The notes below the pieces were generated by a model. That model had not been told where the DNA came from, ran no database searches, and saw only the letters and a program-made list of their open reading frames with translations. Of a stretch of 8,725 nucleotides of DNA, positions 1-5,960 are shown in pieces; position 1 is the stretch's first letter; each line of letters starts with the position of its first letter. A program made the position numbers and the translations under genes. Origin of the DNA: Burkholderiales bacterium (GTDB taxonomy: Bacteria; Pseudomonadota; Gammaproteobacteria; Burkholderiales; SG8-39); assembly GCA_005777205.1 (NCBI GenBank), contig SXNB01000130.1:1-8725 (forward strand), given 5' to 3'.

Positions 1-63
1 GCCCTCCATGACCGCGACCACCGAGTTCGTGGTGCCCAGGTCGATGCCGATGATCTTGCTCAT
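1..63 (-). CDS. dnaK: Chaperone DnaK (Hsp70), N-terminal 21 codons only
   Basis: DnaK is the cytoplasmic Hsp70 chaperone that binds and releases unfolded polypeptides in an ATP-driven cycle with DnaJ and GrpE. Only the first 21 residues are in the window, running off its left edge. They begin MSKIIGIDLGTTNS, the phosphate-1 loop of the actin-like ATPase domain that is almost invariant in DnaK. The ATG (complement of 61-63) lies 10 nt after the grpE stop, with AGGAA 6 nt upstream as ribosome binding site. It is therefore expected to be co-transcribed with grpE from the sigma-32 promoter at 687-712. The start is secure; nothing can be said about the rest of the protein. Confidence 0.96.
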   Translation of the reverse strand, partial: MSKIIGIDLGTTNSVVAVMEG

Positions 64-73
64 GTCCGTTCCT

Positions 74-643
74 TCAATTCGAGTTCAGGTTGCTTGACAG
101 ATCGGGGTTTCCGCCCTTGTTTTCAAGGGCTTTAGACACCGTCACCAGCGCCGGGCGCAGGATGCGCTCGTGCAGGCGATACCCCTTCATCATCACGCTC
201 ACAACGGTGTTGGGCTCGGCCGGGGACTCGACCGCTGCCATGGCCTGATGGCGGTTGGGGTCGAAGCGCTCGCCCAAGGCTGGCGCGATTTCGCTGACGC
301 CGGCCTTCTCCAGCGCGGCGCGCATTTGCTTGAGTGTCAGTTCGACCCCGCTCTTCAGGGCTTCGTTGGCCTCGCCAGCGGCGGCCAGCGTCGCCTCCAA
401 GCTGTCGCACACTGGTACTAATCCCTCGGCGAAGCGCTCGATAGCGAACTTGTGGGCCGCGGACACGTCGGCCTGTGCCCTTTTGCGGACGTTCTCGGTC
501 TCGGCCACCGCCCGCAGCCAGGCGTCGCGCTGCTCCTCCAGCCGGGACTGGGTCTCGGACAGGAGCTTCTCGAGGGCCGGGTCCTCTGTGGAGGTGGGGG
601 CTGGGGAGTGGTCGGCTTGGGGCTGGGGCTGTTCGTCGGCCAT
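74..643 (-). CDS. grpE: GrpE, nucleotide exchange factor for DnaK
   Basis: GrpE is a homodimeric cytoplasmic co-chaperone that speeds ADP release from DnaK and acts as a thermosensor in that cycle. The 189-residue product has the family layout: an acidic, Pro/Gln-rich disordered start (about 1-22), a long helical dimer region (about 23-85, with AETENVRKRAQAD at 47-59), and a C-terminal beta domain containing FDPNRHQAM (128-135) and VMMKGYRLHERILRPALV (150-167), the family signature that contacts the DnaK ATPase domain. The length is normal. It starts at ATG (complement of 641-643); no clear Shine-Dalgarno is visible, only a short leader of about 35 nt from the predicted heat-shock promoter. 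dnaK follows after 10 nt. Confidence 0.97.
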   Translation of the reverse strand: MADEQPQPQADHSPAPTSTEDPALEKLLSETQSRLEEQRDAWLRAVAETENVRKRAQADVSAAHKFAIERFAEGLVPVCDSLEATLAAAGEANEALKSGVELTLKQMRAALEKAGVSEIAPALGERFDPNRHQAMAAVESPAEPNTVVSVMMKGYRLHERILRPALVTVSKALENKGGNPDLSSNLNSN

Positions 644-686
644 TTATAGGCGGAAATCGATAAGCTAAGTTATTGAACGTAGTTAA

Positions 687-712
687 ATGGGGGTGGTCGC
701 CCCGTTTTCAAG
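687..712 (-). promoter_or_regulatory. Sigma-32 heat-shock promoter for grpE-dnaK
   Basis: On the minus strand, CTTGAA (712 to 707; with flanking bases CCCTTGAAAA) is followed by 14 nt and then CCCCAT (692 to 687; extended CCCCATTTA, 692 to 684). This matches the sigma-32 (RpoH) consensus, -35 CTTGAAA and -10 CCCCATnT with a 13-15 nt spacer, almost perfectly. Transcription would begin around 678-681, giving a grpE leader of about 35-38 nt. The -35 contains the TGA stop of hemH (complement of 708-710), so promoter and coding sequence overlap. No CIRCE inverted repeat is present here. Sequence match only; not mapped. Confidence 0.9.
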
Positions 713-1625
713 GGGTCGAACGAACGATATTTGCGAGCCCCTCGATCCACGCCGGATGCTCATTGAGGCACGGCAGCGTTCGATACTCGCGCCCACCGGC
801 GTGCTGGAAGATTTCCCTGCCCTCCATCGCGATTTCCTCGAGGGTTTCCAGGCAGTCGGCGACGAAGCCGGGGCAGAACACGTCGACGCGTTTGGTCTGG
901 TCCCTGCCCAGTAGGGTGAGGATGTCGGAGGTGTAAGGCTGGATCCACTTTGCCGGTCCGAAGCGAGACTGGAAGCCGACGCGAAAGCGCTTGTTTTCCA
1001 GCTGCAGCGCCGCGGCCAGCAGTTCTGCGGTCTTCATGCAGTGCCGGAAATAGGGATCCCCGCGCTCGATGGAGCGCTGCGGCAGGCCATGGAAACTCAT
1101 CACCAGCACGTCCGGCTGGCCGTGGCCGGCCCAGTCCTCGAGAACGAGGGTGGCAAGCGCCGAGATATAGGCCGGATGGTCGTGGAAATCCTCCAGCATC
1201 CGGGTTCCCTTAGGCAGGACGTCGCGTATGCTCTCGGTGGTACTGCGCGCGAACTGCGGATACATCGGGACCACGAGGAGGGCGTCGCAGCTGGCGAGCT
1301 TCTCCAGCGCGGAGGCGATGGACGGCGTGCCATAGCGCATGGCGAATTCCACCCGCATGCCTGGCAACATGCCGCGCAGCAGTTCCGCCTGCCGGCGCGT
1401 GTGCACCATCAACGGCGAGCCCTCGCCGGTCCAGACCTTGGCGTATTTCGCCGCCGATTGCGCCGGTCGCCTGCGCAGGATGATGCCGTGGAGGATGGGC
1501 AGCCAGATGAAGCGGGGAATCTCGACCACGCGCGGATCGCCCAGGAACTCGGCCAAATAGGTCCGCACCGCTTCCGCGGTGGGCGCGGCAGGCGTGCCGA
1601 GATTGATTAAAAGGACGCCGTTCAG
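708..1625 (-). CDS. hemH: Ferrochelatase (haem biosynthesis, last step), probable CTG start
   Basis: Ferrochelatase inserts Fe2+ into protoporphyrin IX to make protohaem. From the CTG at 1625-1623 the product is 305 residues, close to the E. coli length. It shows VLLINLGTP near the N-terminus, DPRVVEIPRF, the active-site His in MSFHGLPQRS (about H179) and the acidic motif FCPGFVADCLETLEEIA (Glu near 260). The first standard start, GTG at 1568-1566, would give 286 residues and remove the conserved LINLGTP segment, so it is unlikely to be the true start. No ATG, GTG or TTG was found in frame in the roughly 115 nt read upstream into hrcA. CTG overlaps the hrcA TGA as CTGA, a usual coupled-translation geometry. 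A sequence error hiding an ATG is the alternative. Gene identity is secure; the start is inferred. Confidence 0.93.
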   Translation of the reverse strand: MNGVLLINLGTPAAPTAEAVRTYLAEFLGDPRVVEIPRFIWLPILHGIILRRRPAQSAAKYAKVWTGEGSPLMVHTRRQAELLRGMLPGMRVEFAMRYGTPSIASALEKLASCDALLVVPMYPQFARSTTESIRDVLPKGTRMLEDFHDHPAYISALATLVLEDWAGHGQPDVLVMSFHGLPQRSIERGDPYFRHCMKTAELLAAALQLENKRFRVGFQSRFGPAKWIQPYTSDILTLLGRDQTKRVDVFCPGFVADCLETLEEIAMEGREIFQHAGGREYRTLPCLNEHPAWIEGLANIVRSTP

Positions 1626-2641
1626 GGTTGCGACAGGGCGGTTGAGAGCAATTTCGCAGTGACGTCCACGATCGGCACCACCCGGTCGTAGGCCATGCGG
1701 GTGGGGCCGATGACGCCCACCGTGCCCACTACTTCGCCATCCACCTTGTAGGGTGCGCTGACGACGCTGACGTCGTCGGGGGCGGTAACCCCGGATTCGC
1801 CGCCGATGAAAATCTGTACGCCCTCGCCGCGCAGCGAGATGTCCAGGATCTGCAGCAGGGAGGTCTTGCGCTCGAAGAGCTCGAACAGCTGGCGCAGGCG
1901 CGACATGTCCTGCGACAGGTCCTGCACCGCGAGCAGGTTGCGCTCGCCGGAAATGACGTACTGCTCGTGGCCCCCGGCGACCGCCTTATCGCTCGCCTCG
2001 AGCGCGGCGCTCATCAGGACGATCATGTCCTGGCGGATGTCGCTCAGTTCGCCGCGCAGGCGCTGCCGGATGTCCTCGAAGCTCTGCCCAGAGTAGTTCT
2101 GGTTGAAGAAGTTCGCCGCGGAGACCAGCTCCGGGGGCGAGTAATCACGCTCGGTGAACAGGATCCGGTTCTGCACGTCGCCGCTCGGCGTCACCACGAT
2201 CAGCAGCACCCGCTTTTCTGAGAGGCGCAGGAACTCGATCTGCCGGAACGACAGTGATCGACGGCGTGGCGTCATCACCACGCCCGCGAACTGCGTCAGC
2301 TGGGACAGCAGCTGCGAGGCGGTCTGGATCGCGCGCTGCGGGCTGTCCGGATGCAGGTTGTCTTCGAGCTGGTGGATGTCGCCGCTGCCCAGCGGCTTGG
2401 TCACCAGCAGGGTGTCGACGAAGAAACGGTAGCCCAGCGGCGTCGGAATCCGGCCCGCGGAGGTGTGCGGGCTGGTGATCAGGCCCAGTTCCTCCAAGTC
2501 CGCCATCACGTTGCGCACCGTGGCCGGGGACAGGTCCAGGCCGGCGTGCCGCGAAAGCGTGCGTGAGCCGACCGGCTGGCCTTCCGCGATGTGGCGTTCG
2601 ACCAGCGTCTTCAGGAGGATCTGGGCTCGCTTGTCCAGCAC
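1622..2641 (-). CDS. hrcA: HrcA, heat-inducible transcription repressor
   Basis: HrcA is a dimeric repressor that binds the CIRCE operator upstream of chaperonin operons and depends on GroEL for folding. The 339-residue product has the expected layout: an N-terminal winged helix (about 1-75) containing GSRTLSR, LDLSPATVRNVMADLEELG and the very conserved SPHTSAGRIPTPLGYRFFVD stretch, then a GAF-like dimerisation/insert region, ending in YKVDGEVVGTVGVIGPTRM and YDRVVPIVD. The start is GTG (complement of 2639-2641), which fits the family's MLDxRAxxLLKTLVE opening. No clear Shine-Dalgarno is seen; the gene starts 28 nt from divergent nadK. Its TGA stop overlaps the predicted CTG start of hemH. 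No CIRCE-like repeat was found in this window, so its operator is expected elsewhere, for example at groESL. Confidence 0.97.
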   Translation of the reverse strand: MLDKRAQILLKTLVERHIAEGQPVGSRTLSRHAGLDLSPATVRNVMADLEELGLITSPHTSAGRIPTPLGYRFFVDTLLVTKPLGSGDIHQLEDNLHPDSPQRAIQTASQLLSQLTQFAGVVMTPRRRSLSFRQIEFLRLSEKRVLLIVVTPSGDVQNRILFTERDYSPPELVSAANFFNQNYSGQSFEDIRQRLRGELSDIRQDMIVLMSAALEASDKAVAGGHEQYVISGERNLLAVQDLSQDMSRLRQLFELFERKTSLLQILDISLRGEGVQIFIGGESGVTAPDDVSVVSAPYKVDGEVVGTVGVIGPTRMAYDRVVPIVDVTAKLLSTALSQP

Positions 2642-2645
2642 CCCA

Positions 2646-2669
2646 CGATTCTACAGTTAGAATGAATCG
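2646..2669. promoter_or_regulatory. Nested inverted repeats between divergent hrcA and nadK; possible paired promoters
   Basis: The 28-bp hrcA-nadK gap contains a perfect 6-bp inverted repeat, ATTCTA (2648-2653), CAGT, TAGAAT (2658-2663). A second, overlapping one is CGATTC (2646-2651) and GAATCG (2664-2669). TAGAAT is 5/6 to the sigma-70 -10 box on both strands. If used, transcripts would begin at or next to each start codon, making nadK and hrcA nearly leaderless, which fits the lack of a Shine-Dalgarno for either gene. No convincing -35 box sits at 16-18 bp on either side. It may instead be an operator. The symmetry is seen; the function is inferred. Confidence 0.4.
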
Positions 2670-3554
2670 ATGGAACCTGCGTTCCGCCGTGTCGCCCTGA
2701 TCGGTAAGCCGACCCCCGAGATCGTGCAGTCGCTGCGGGCCCTGCGGGACATTCTGCGCCAGCGTGGCTGCGAGGTCATGCTGGAGCGCGAGACCGCCGC
2801 CAGCGTGGGGGAGAACGGCGCGGTGGCTGGCTACGACGAGATCGGCGCGCAGGCCGAACTGGCCATCGTGGTGGGCGGCGACGGCACCATGCTCGCCGCG
2901 GCTCGCGCCCTGGCGCGGTACAAGCTGCCGCTCGCGGGCATCAACCAGGGACGCCTGGGCTTCATGACCGACATCGCCCTGAGCGAGATGGCCGAGTCGG
3001 TGGGGGCGATCCTCGAGGGGCGCGGGAGCATCGAGGAGCGCGCGCTGCTCGAAGCCGGCATCCTGCGCGACGGCCGCACGATCCTGAGCACCCTGGCGCT
3101 TAACGAGGCGGTGGTCAGCAAGGGCTCCCAGGCGCGGCTGATCGAATTCAAGCTGACCATCGACGGCGAGTACGTCTACGCTCTGCGCGCTGACGGCGTC
3201 ATCGTCGCCACGCCGACCGGGTCCACCGCCTATGCGCTTTCGGCACAGGGGCCGATCCTGCAGCCTACGGTGCGGGCCTTCGCGCTGGTGCCGCTCAACC
3301 CGCACGTGCTGTCGGCCCGCCCGGTGAGCGTGAGCGATTCCAGTGTGATCGAGATCGAGCTGGTGCGCGCGGTGGACGCGCGCGCGCACTTCGACGGCTT
3401 CGCGCTCACCGAGCTGCAAGAGGGCGACCGCCTGGTGCTCAGGCGCTCGGCTAACGCGGTGCGCTTCGTGCACCCGCCCGGCTACAGCTACTTCACCGTG
3501 CTGCGCGAGAAGCTGCGCTGGAGCGAGGCGGTCGGCAAGCGCTCGGATGACTGA
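2670..3554 (+). CDS. nadK: NAD kinase
   Basis: NAD kinase phosphorylates NAD+ to NADP+ in the cytoplasm, setting the NADPH supply. The 294-residue product is of family length. It starts with VALIGKP at residue 8, has the GGDGTML nucleotide-binding motif at 69-75, NQGRLGF at 92-98 and TPTGSTAYALSA from 181, followed by a C-terminal NPHVLSARPVSVSD segment. These are the hallmark motifs of bacterial ATP-dependent NAD kinases. The residue after ALSA is Gln where E. coli has Gly (AQGPI rather than AGGPI), a small departure. ATG at 2670 places VALIGK as in homologues. No Shine-Dalgarno is visible upstream. recN follows after 9 nt, so the two are probably one transcript. Confidence 0.97.
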   Translation: MEPAFRRVALIGKPTPEIVQSLRALRDILRQRGCEVMLERETAASVGENGAVAGYDEIGAQAELAIVVGGDGTMLAAARALARYKLPLAGINQGRLGFMTDIALSEMAESVGAILEGRGSIEERALLEAGILRDGRTILSTLALNEAVVSKGSQARLIEFKLTIDGEYVYALRADGVIVATPTGSTAYALSAQGPILQPTVRAFALVPLNPHVLSARPVSVSDSSVIEIELVRAVDARAHFDGFALTELQEGDRLVLRRSANAVRFVHPPGYSYFTVLREKLRWSEAVGKRSDD

Positions 3555-3563
3555 GGCCGGCTG

Positions 3564-5222
3564 ATGCTGCGTGCGCTGTCGATCCGGGACTTCGTCATTG
3601 TCGAGCGCGCCGAACTGGAAGCCGGGGCCGGGTTCACGGTCCTGAGCGGCGAGACCGGCGCCGGCAAATCCATCCTGGTGGATGCGCTGGAGCTGCTGGT
3701 CGGCGGGCGCGCCGACGCTTCGCTGGTGCGCGAAGGCGCCGAGCGCGCCGAGCTGTCGGCCGAATTCGACACTGGTGGCGACGGCGCGCTGGAACGGCAT
3801 CTCGCCGAGACGGGGCTGGAAGGGGACCCGGGCAACGTGATCCTGCGCCGCACCCTCGACCGAGTCGGCCGCTCGCGCTGCTTCGTCAACGGGCATGCGG
3901 CAACGCTGGCGCAACTGCGCGAGGCGGGCGAGCACCTGGTGGACATTCACGGTCAGCACGAGCACCAGTCGCTGCTGCGCGGCGCCGCGCAGCGCGACCT
4001 GCTGGATGCGCATGCGGGCGCGCAGGACCTGGCGCGCGCCTGCGCTGAGGCCTGGCGCGGCTGGAAGCGGCTGGAGACGCTCGCCGCCGAGGCGCAGGAA
4101 GCCTTCGCCAAGCGCGAGTCCGAGCGCGCCGAGCTGGTGGAGAAGCTGTCCGAACTGACGAAGCTGGCGCTAAAGGCGGGCGAGTGGGATGCGCTGTCGG
4201 CGCAGCACCAGCGCCTTGCGCACGGCTCGAGCCTGCTCGCGGGCGCGCAATCTTCGCTGGAAGCGCTGTCTGAAGCCGATGGCGCCTGCCTGCCGCAGCT
4301 GTCGGCGGTGGCGAACCGGCTGCGCTCGCTGTCGGAACATGACGAGCGCCTGAAGGGGATCGTGGAGATGCTGCAGTCCGCCGAAGCGCAGGCAGGGGAG
4401 GCCGCGCGCGACCTGCGCGACTACGCCTCGCGCGTGGATCTTGATCCTCTGGCGCTGAAAGACACCGAGCAGCGGATCGAGGCCCTGCACGCCGCCGGGC
4501 GCAAGTACCGCGCCCGGCCCTCTGAGCTTCCGGCGCTGGAGCAGGACCTGCTGCAGCGCTTTCGCGAGCTTGAGCTCGCGGCCAGCCCCGAGGCGCTGCA
4601 GCGCGAGGTGGCAGTGGCGAAGGCGCGCTACGAGTCGGCGGCGAGGAAGCTGTCGGCGAAGCGCAAGTCGGCCGCGCAGGCACTCGGCAAGGACGTGACG
4701 CAGGCGATGCAAGGCCTGGCCATGTCGGGAGGTCGGTTCGCTGCCACGCTTTCGGCGCTGGACGAGCCCGGCGCGAGCGGCCAGGAATCAGTGTCGTTCG
4801 ATGTCGCCTCGCATCCGAGCCTGCCGCTGCGGCCGCTGGCGAAAGTGGCCTCGGGCGGGGAACTCGCGAGAGTGAGCCTCGCGATCCAGCTGGTGGCGGC
4901 GAAGGAATCGCCGGTGGGCACGCTGGTGTTCGACGAGGTCGACGCCGGGATTGGCGGCGCGGTGGCCGAGACGGTCGGGCGCGCGCTGAAGAAGCTCGGG
5001 CGGGACCGGCAGGTGCTGTGCGTGACGCATCTGCCCCAGGTCGCGGCGCAGGGCGACGAGCAGTGGACGGTGTCGAAGTCCGGCGGCAGGAGTAAGGTCA
5101 GTTCCCTGCTGGCGCGCCTGGACCCGGCCGGGCGCATTGAGGAACTGGCGCGCATGCTGGGTGGTGCAGAGATCACCGCGACCACGCGGCGCCATGCGGC
5201 GGAGATGCTCGGCGGGCGCTAG
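3564..5222 (+). CDS. recN: RecN, DNA double-strand-break repair ATPase
   Basis: RecN is an SMC-like cytoplasmic ATPase recruited early to double-strand breaks, where it helps tether ends for RecA-dependent repair. The 552-residue product has the N-terminal head with Walker A GETGAGKS (29-36), GGRADASLVREGAERAEL, and VDIHGQHEHQSLL. A helical, Ala/Glu/Leu-rich coiled-coil region follows in two arms. The C-terminal head contains the ABC signature ASGGELARVSLA (SGGEL at 430-434), Walker B LVFDEVDAG (D457, E458) and the H-loop VTHLPQVAA (H489). The length matches E. coli RecN. Start ATG 3564 has GAGG (3553-3556) at 7 nt, overlapping the nadK stop. No LexA-type palindrome was seen upstream of nadK or recN, so SOS control is not supported by this sequence. 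Confidence 0.97.
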   Translation: MLRALSIRDFVIVERAELEAGAGFTVLSGETGAGKSILVDALELLVGGRADASLVREGAERAELSAEFDTGGDGALERHLAETGLEGDPGNVILRRTLDRVGRSRCFVNGHAATLAQLREAGEHLVDIHGQHEHQSLLRGAAQRDLLDAHAGAQDLARACAEAWRGWKRLETLAAEAQEAFAKRESERAELVEKLSELTKLALKAGEWDALSAQHQRLAHGSSLLAGAQSSLEALSEADGACLPQLSAVANRLRSLSEHDERLKGIVEMLQSAEAQAGEAARDLRDYASRVDLDPLALKDTEQRIEALHAAGRKYRARPSELPALEQDLLQRFRELELAASPEALQREVAVAKARYESAARKLSAKRKSAAQALGKDVTQAMQGLAMSGGRFAATLSALDEPGASGQESVSFDVASHPSLPLRPLAKVASGGELARVSLAIQLVAAKESPVGTLVFDEVDAGIGGAVAETVGRALKKLGRDRQVLCVTHLPQVAAQGDEQWTVSKSGGRSKVSSLLARLDPAGRIEELARMLGGAEITATTRRHAAEMLGGR

Positions 5223-5232
5223 CCCCCCGCGG

Positions 5233-5249
5233 GCAAAATGCAACCGATC
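5233..5249 (+). repeat. Left arm of a 17-bp perfect inverted repeat flanking the IS remnant
   Basis: GCAAAATGCAACCGATC lies 10 nt after the recN stop and is the exact reverse complement of 5961-5977, on the other side of the IS30 remnant. Joining the two arms with one copy of GATC gives a 30-bp palindrome with A-rich and T-rich flanks, the form of a bidirectional intrinsic terminator for convergent recN and fur. The match is seen; the terminator history is inferred. Confidence 0.85.
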
Positions 5250-5274
5250 CGCGAATTTAACAACGAAGTGCGAC
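5250..5274 (+). repeat. Putative left terminal inverted repeat of the IS30-family remnant
   Basis: Aligned without gaps to the reverse complement of 5936-5960, this segment matches at 17 of 25 positions. The best block is AAGTGCGAC versus AAGTGGGAC, followed by TTTAA shared further out. Imperfect ends fit a decayed element. Confidence 0.6.
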
Positions 5275-5347
5275 ACCCGAACGAGTGAAAGGTGAGGATG
5301 CGCACGGGTATACCTTTCTCGATGCCTAGTCAGGAAAGGAAGACCCG

Positions 5348-5953
5348 ATGTACTACGCGCACCTCACCCAAAGGGAACGCTATCAGATTGAAGTACTAAG
5401 GCAAAGCAAGGTCCGAGCGGCGCTGATTGCCAGTAAGCTCGGCGTGCATCGCTCGACGGTTATCCTTGAGCTTGGGCGTGCCTGGGCATTGGGAAGGCGA
5501 CCCCATGGTCGGCTCATCGAGCCATAACGACGTTGTGCTCGCCCCGGTCGAACGCACCAACCGCTTGGTGCCGCTGCGCGTGTGCCGGCCTGGCGTAACT
5601 CTGTCGGACACCGTCAATCAACATATCAAGCAAACGCTCAAAGGTCTTCCGGTGCACAGCCTAACCTTCGATAACGGCTCGGAGCTCATGCGTGACGAAG
5701 AGCTGTAACGCGATATCTGCCCGGTGTTCTTCTGCGATCCACGTTCACCAAACCAACGCGCCACCTGCGATAACACCATCTGCTTGGTGTGCCAGTACCC
5801 TCCCAAGGGCTGCGACCTCACTAAGATCTCGGCCCGTGCACTGGCCTTCGTCGAACGGTGCTTGAACACGAGCGTCCGCGCAAATGCCTGAGCTTCCGCA
5901 CCCCCTTCAAGGTATCGTTCGCCTCGCAACCCGACGTCCCACTTAGAAATTAA
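5348..5953 (+). pseudogene. IS30-family transposase pseudogene: internal deletion, frameshift, nonsense codon, lost catalytic Glu
   Basis: The start ATG 5348 has AGGAAAGGAAG upstream and opens MYYAHLTQRERYQIEVLR, then ASKLGVHRSTVILEL, the N-terminal helix-turn-helix of IS30 transposases; this frame stops at TAA 5525. About 100 or more residues seem missing, because the catalytic domain resumes at once in another frame (from about 5475) with GVPGHWEGDPMVGSS, PVERTNRLVPL and LTFDNGSEL, carrying the first two acidic DDE residues. TAA at 5706-5708 interrupts it. After it, FCDPRSPNQRATCDNT and QYPPKGCDL match the family's WQRGTNENTNG region, but the catalytic Glu aligns with Asp and Trp with Asn. 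A net 2-nt insertion near 5871 shifts the frame again to KCLSFRTPFKVSF, ending at TAA 5951-5953. It cannot make an active enzyme. Confidence 0.9.
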
Positions 5954-5960
5954 AACCGCC
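5936..5960 (-). repeat. Putative right terminal inverted repeat of the IS30-family remnant
   Basis: It pairs with 5250-5274 (17/25 matches). It also encodes the last codons and TAA of the transposase remnant on the plus strand and, from the other strand, the stop and last codons of fur. Confidence 0.6.

Larger units (their letters stand above)
5250..5960 (+). mobile_element. Decayed IS30-family insertion sequence (about 0.7 kb remnant)
   Basis: The element contains a broken IS30-type DDE transposase and sits between two halves of a palindrome. Proposed ends are 5250-5274 and 5936-5960, which form an imperfect 25-bp terminal inverted repeat with 17 matches, including AAGTGCGAC (5266-5274) against AAGTGGGAC (complement of 5936-5944). 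As is common in this family, the right repeat overlaps the end of the transposase frame. GATC (5246-5249 and 5961-5964; extendable to CCGATC at 5244 and 5959) is a candidate target duplication. The element is shorter than intact IS30-family members (about 1.0-1.25 kb), in line with a large internal deletion. The exact boundaries are inferred and could be a few bases off. Confidence 0.8.

Noticed and set aside
2642..3563. LexA/SOS box for recN
   Set aside because: No CTGT-N8-ACAG type palindrome was seen before nadK or recN. The CTGT on the minus strand near 2656 has no partner half-site at the right spacing.
2145..4013. Long 622-codon open frame on the minus strand
   Set aside because: It lies opposite nadK and the start of recN and overlaps hrcA in another frame. 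Its translation is low-complexity Arg/Ala/Gln-rich with no family motif. Long antisense frames are common in GC-rich coding DNA.
5288..5317. AAAGGT...ACCTTT inverted repeat upstream of the transposase remnant
   Set aside because: Six-bp arms around an 18-nt loop with no T-run or other supporting feature; likely chance.
5427..5708. A 93-codon plus-strand frame starting at ATG 5427 as a separate gene
   Set aside because: From about residue 17 it is the catalytic-domain part of the IS30 transposase; the earlier residues are out-of-frame helix-turn-helix sequence. It is a piece of the pseudogene.
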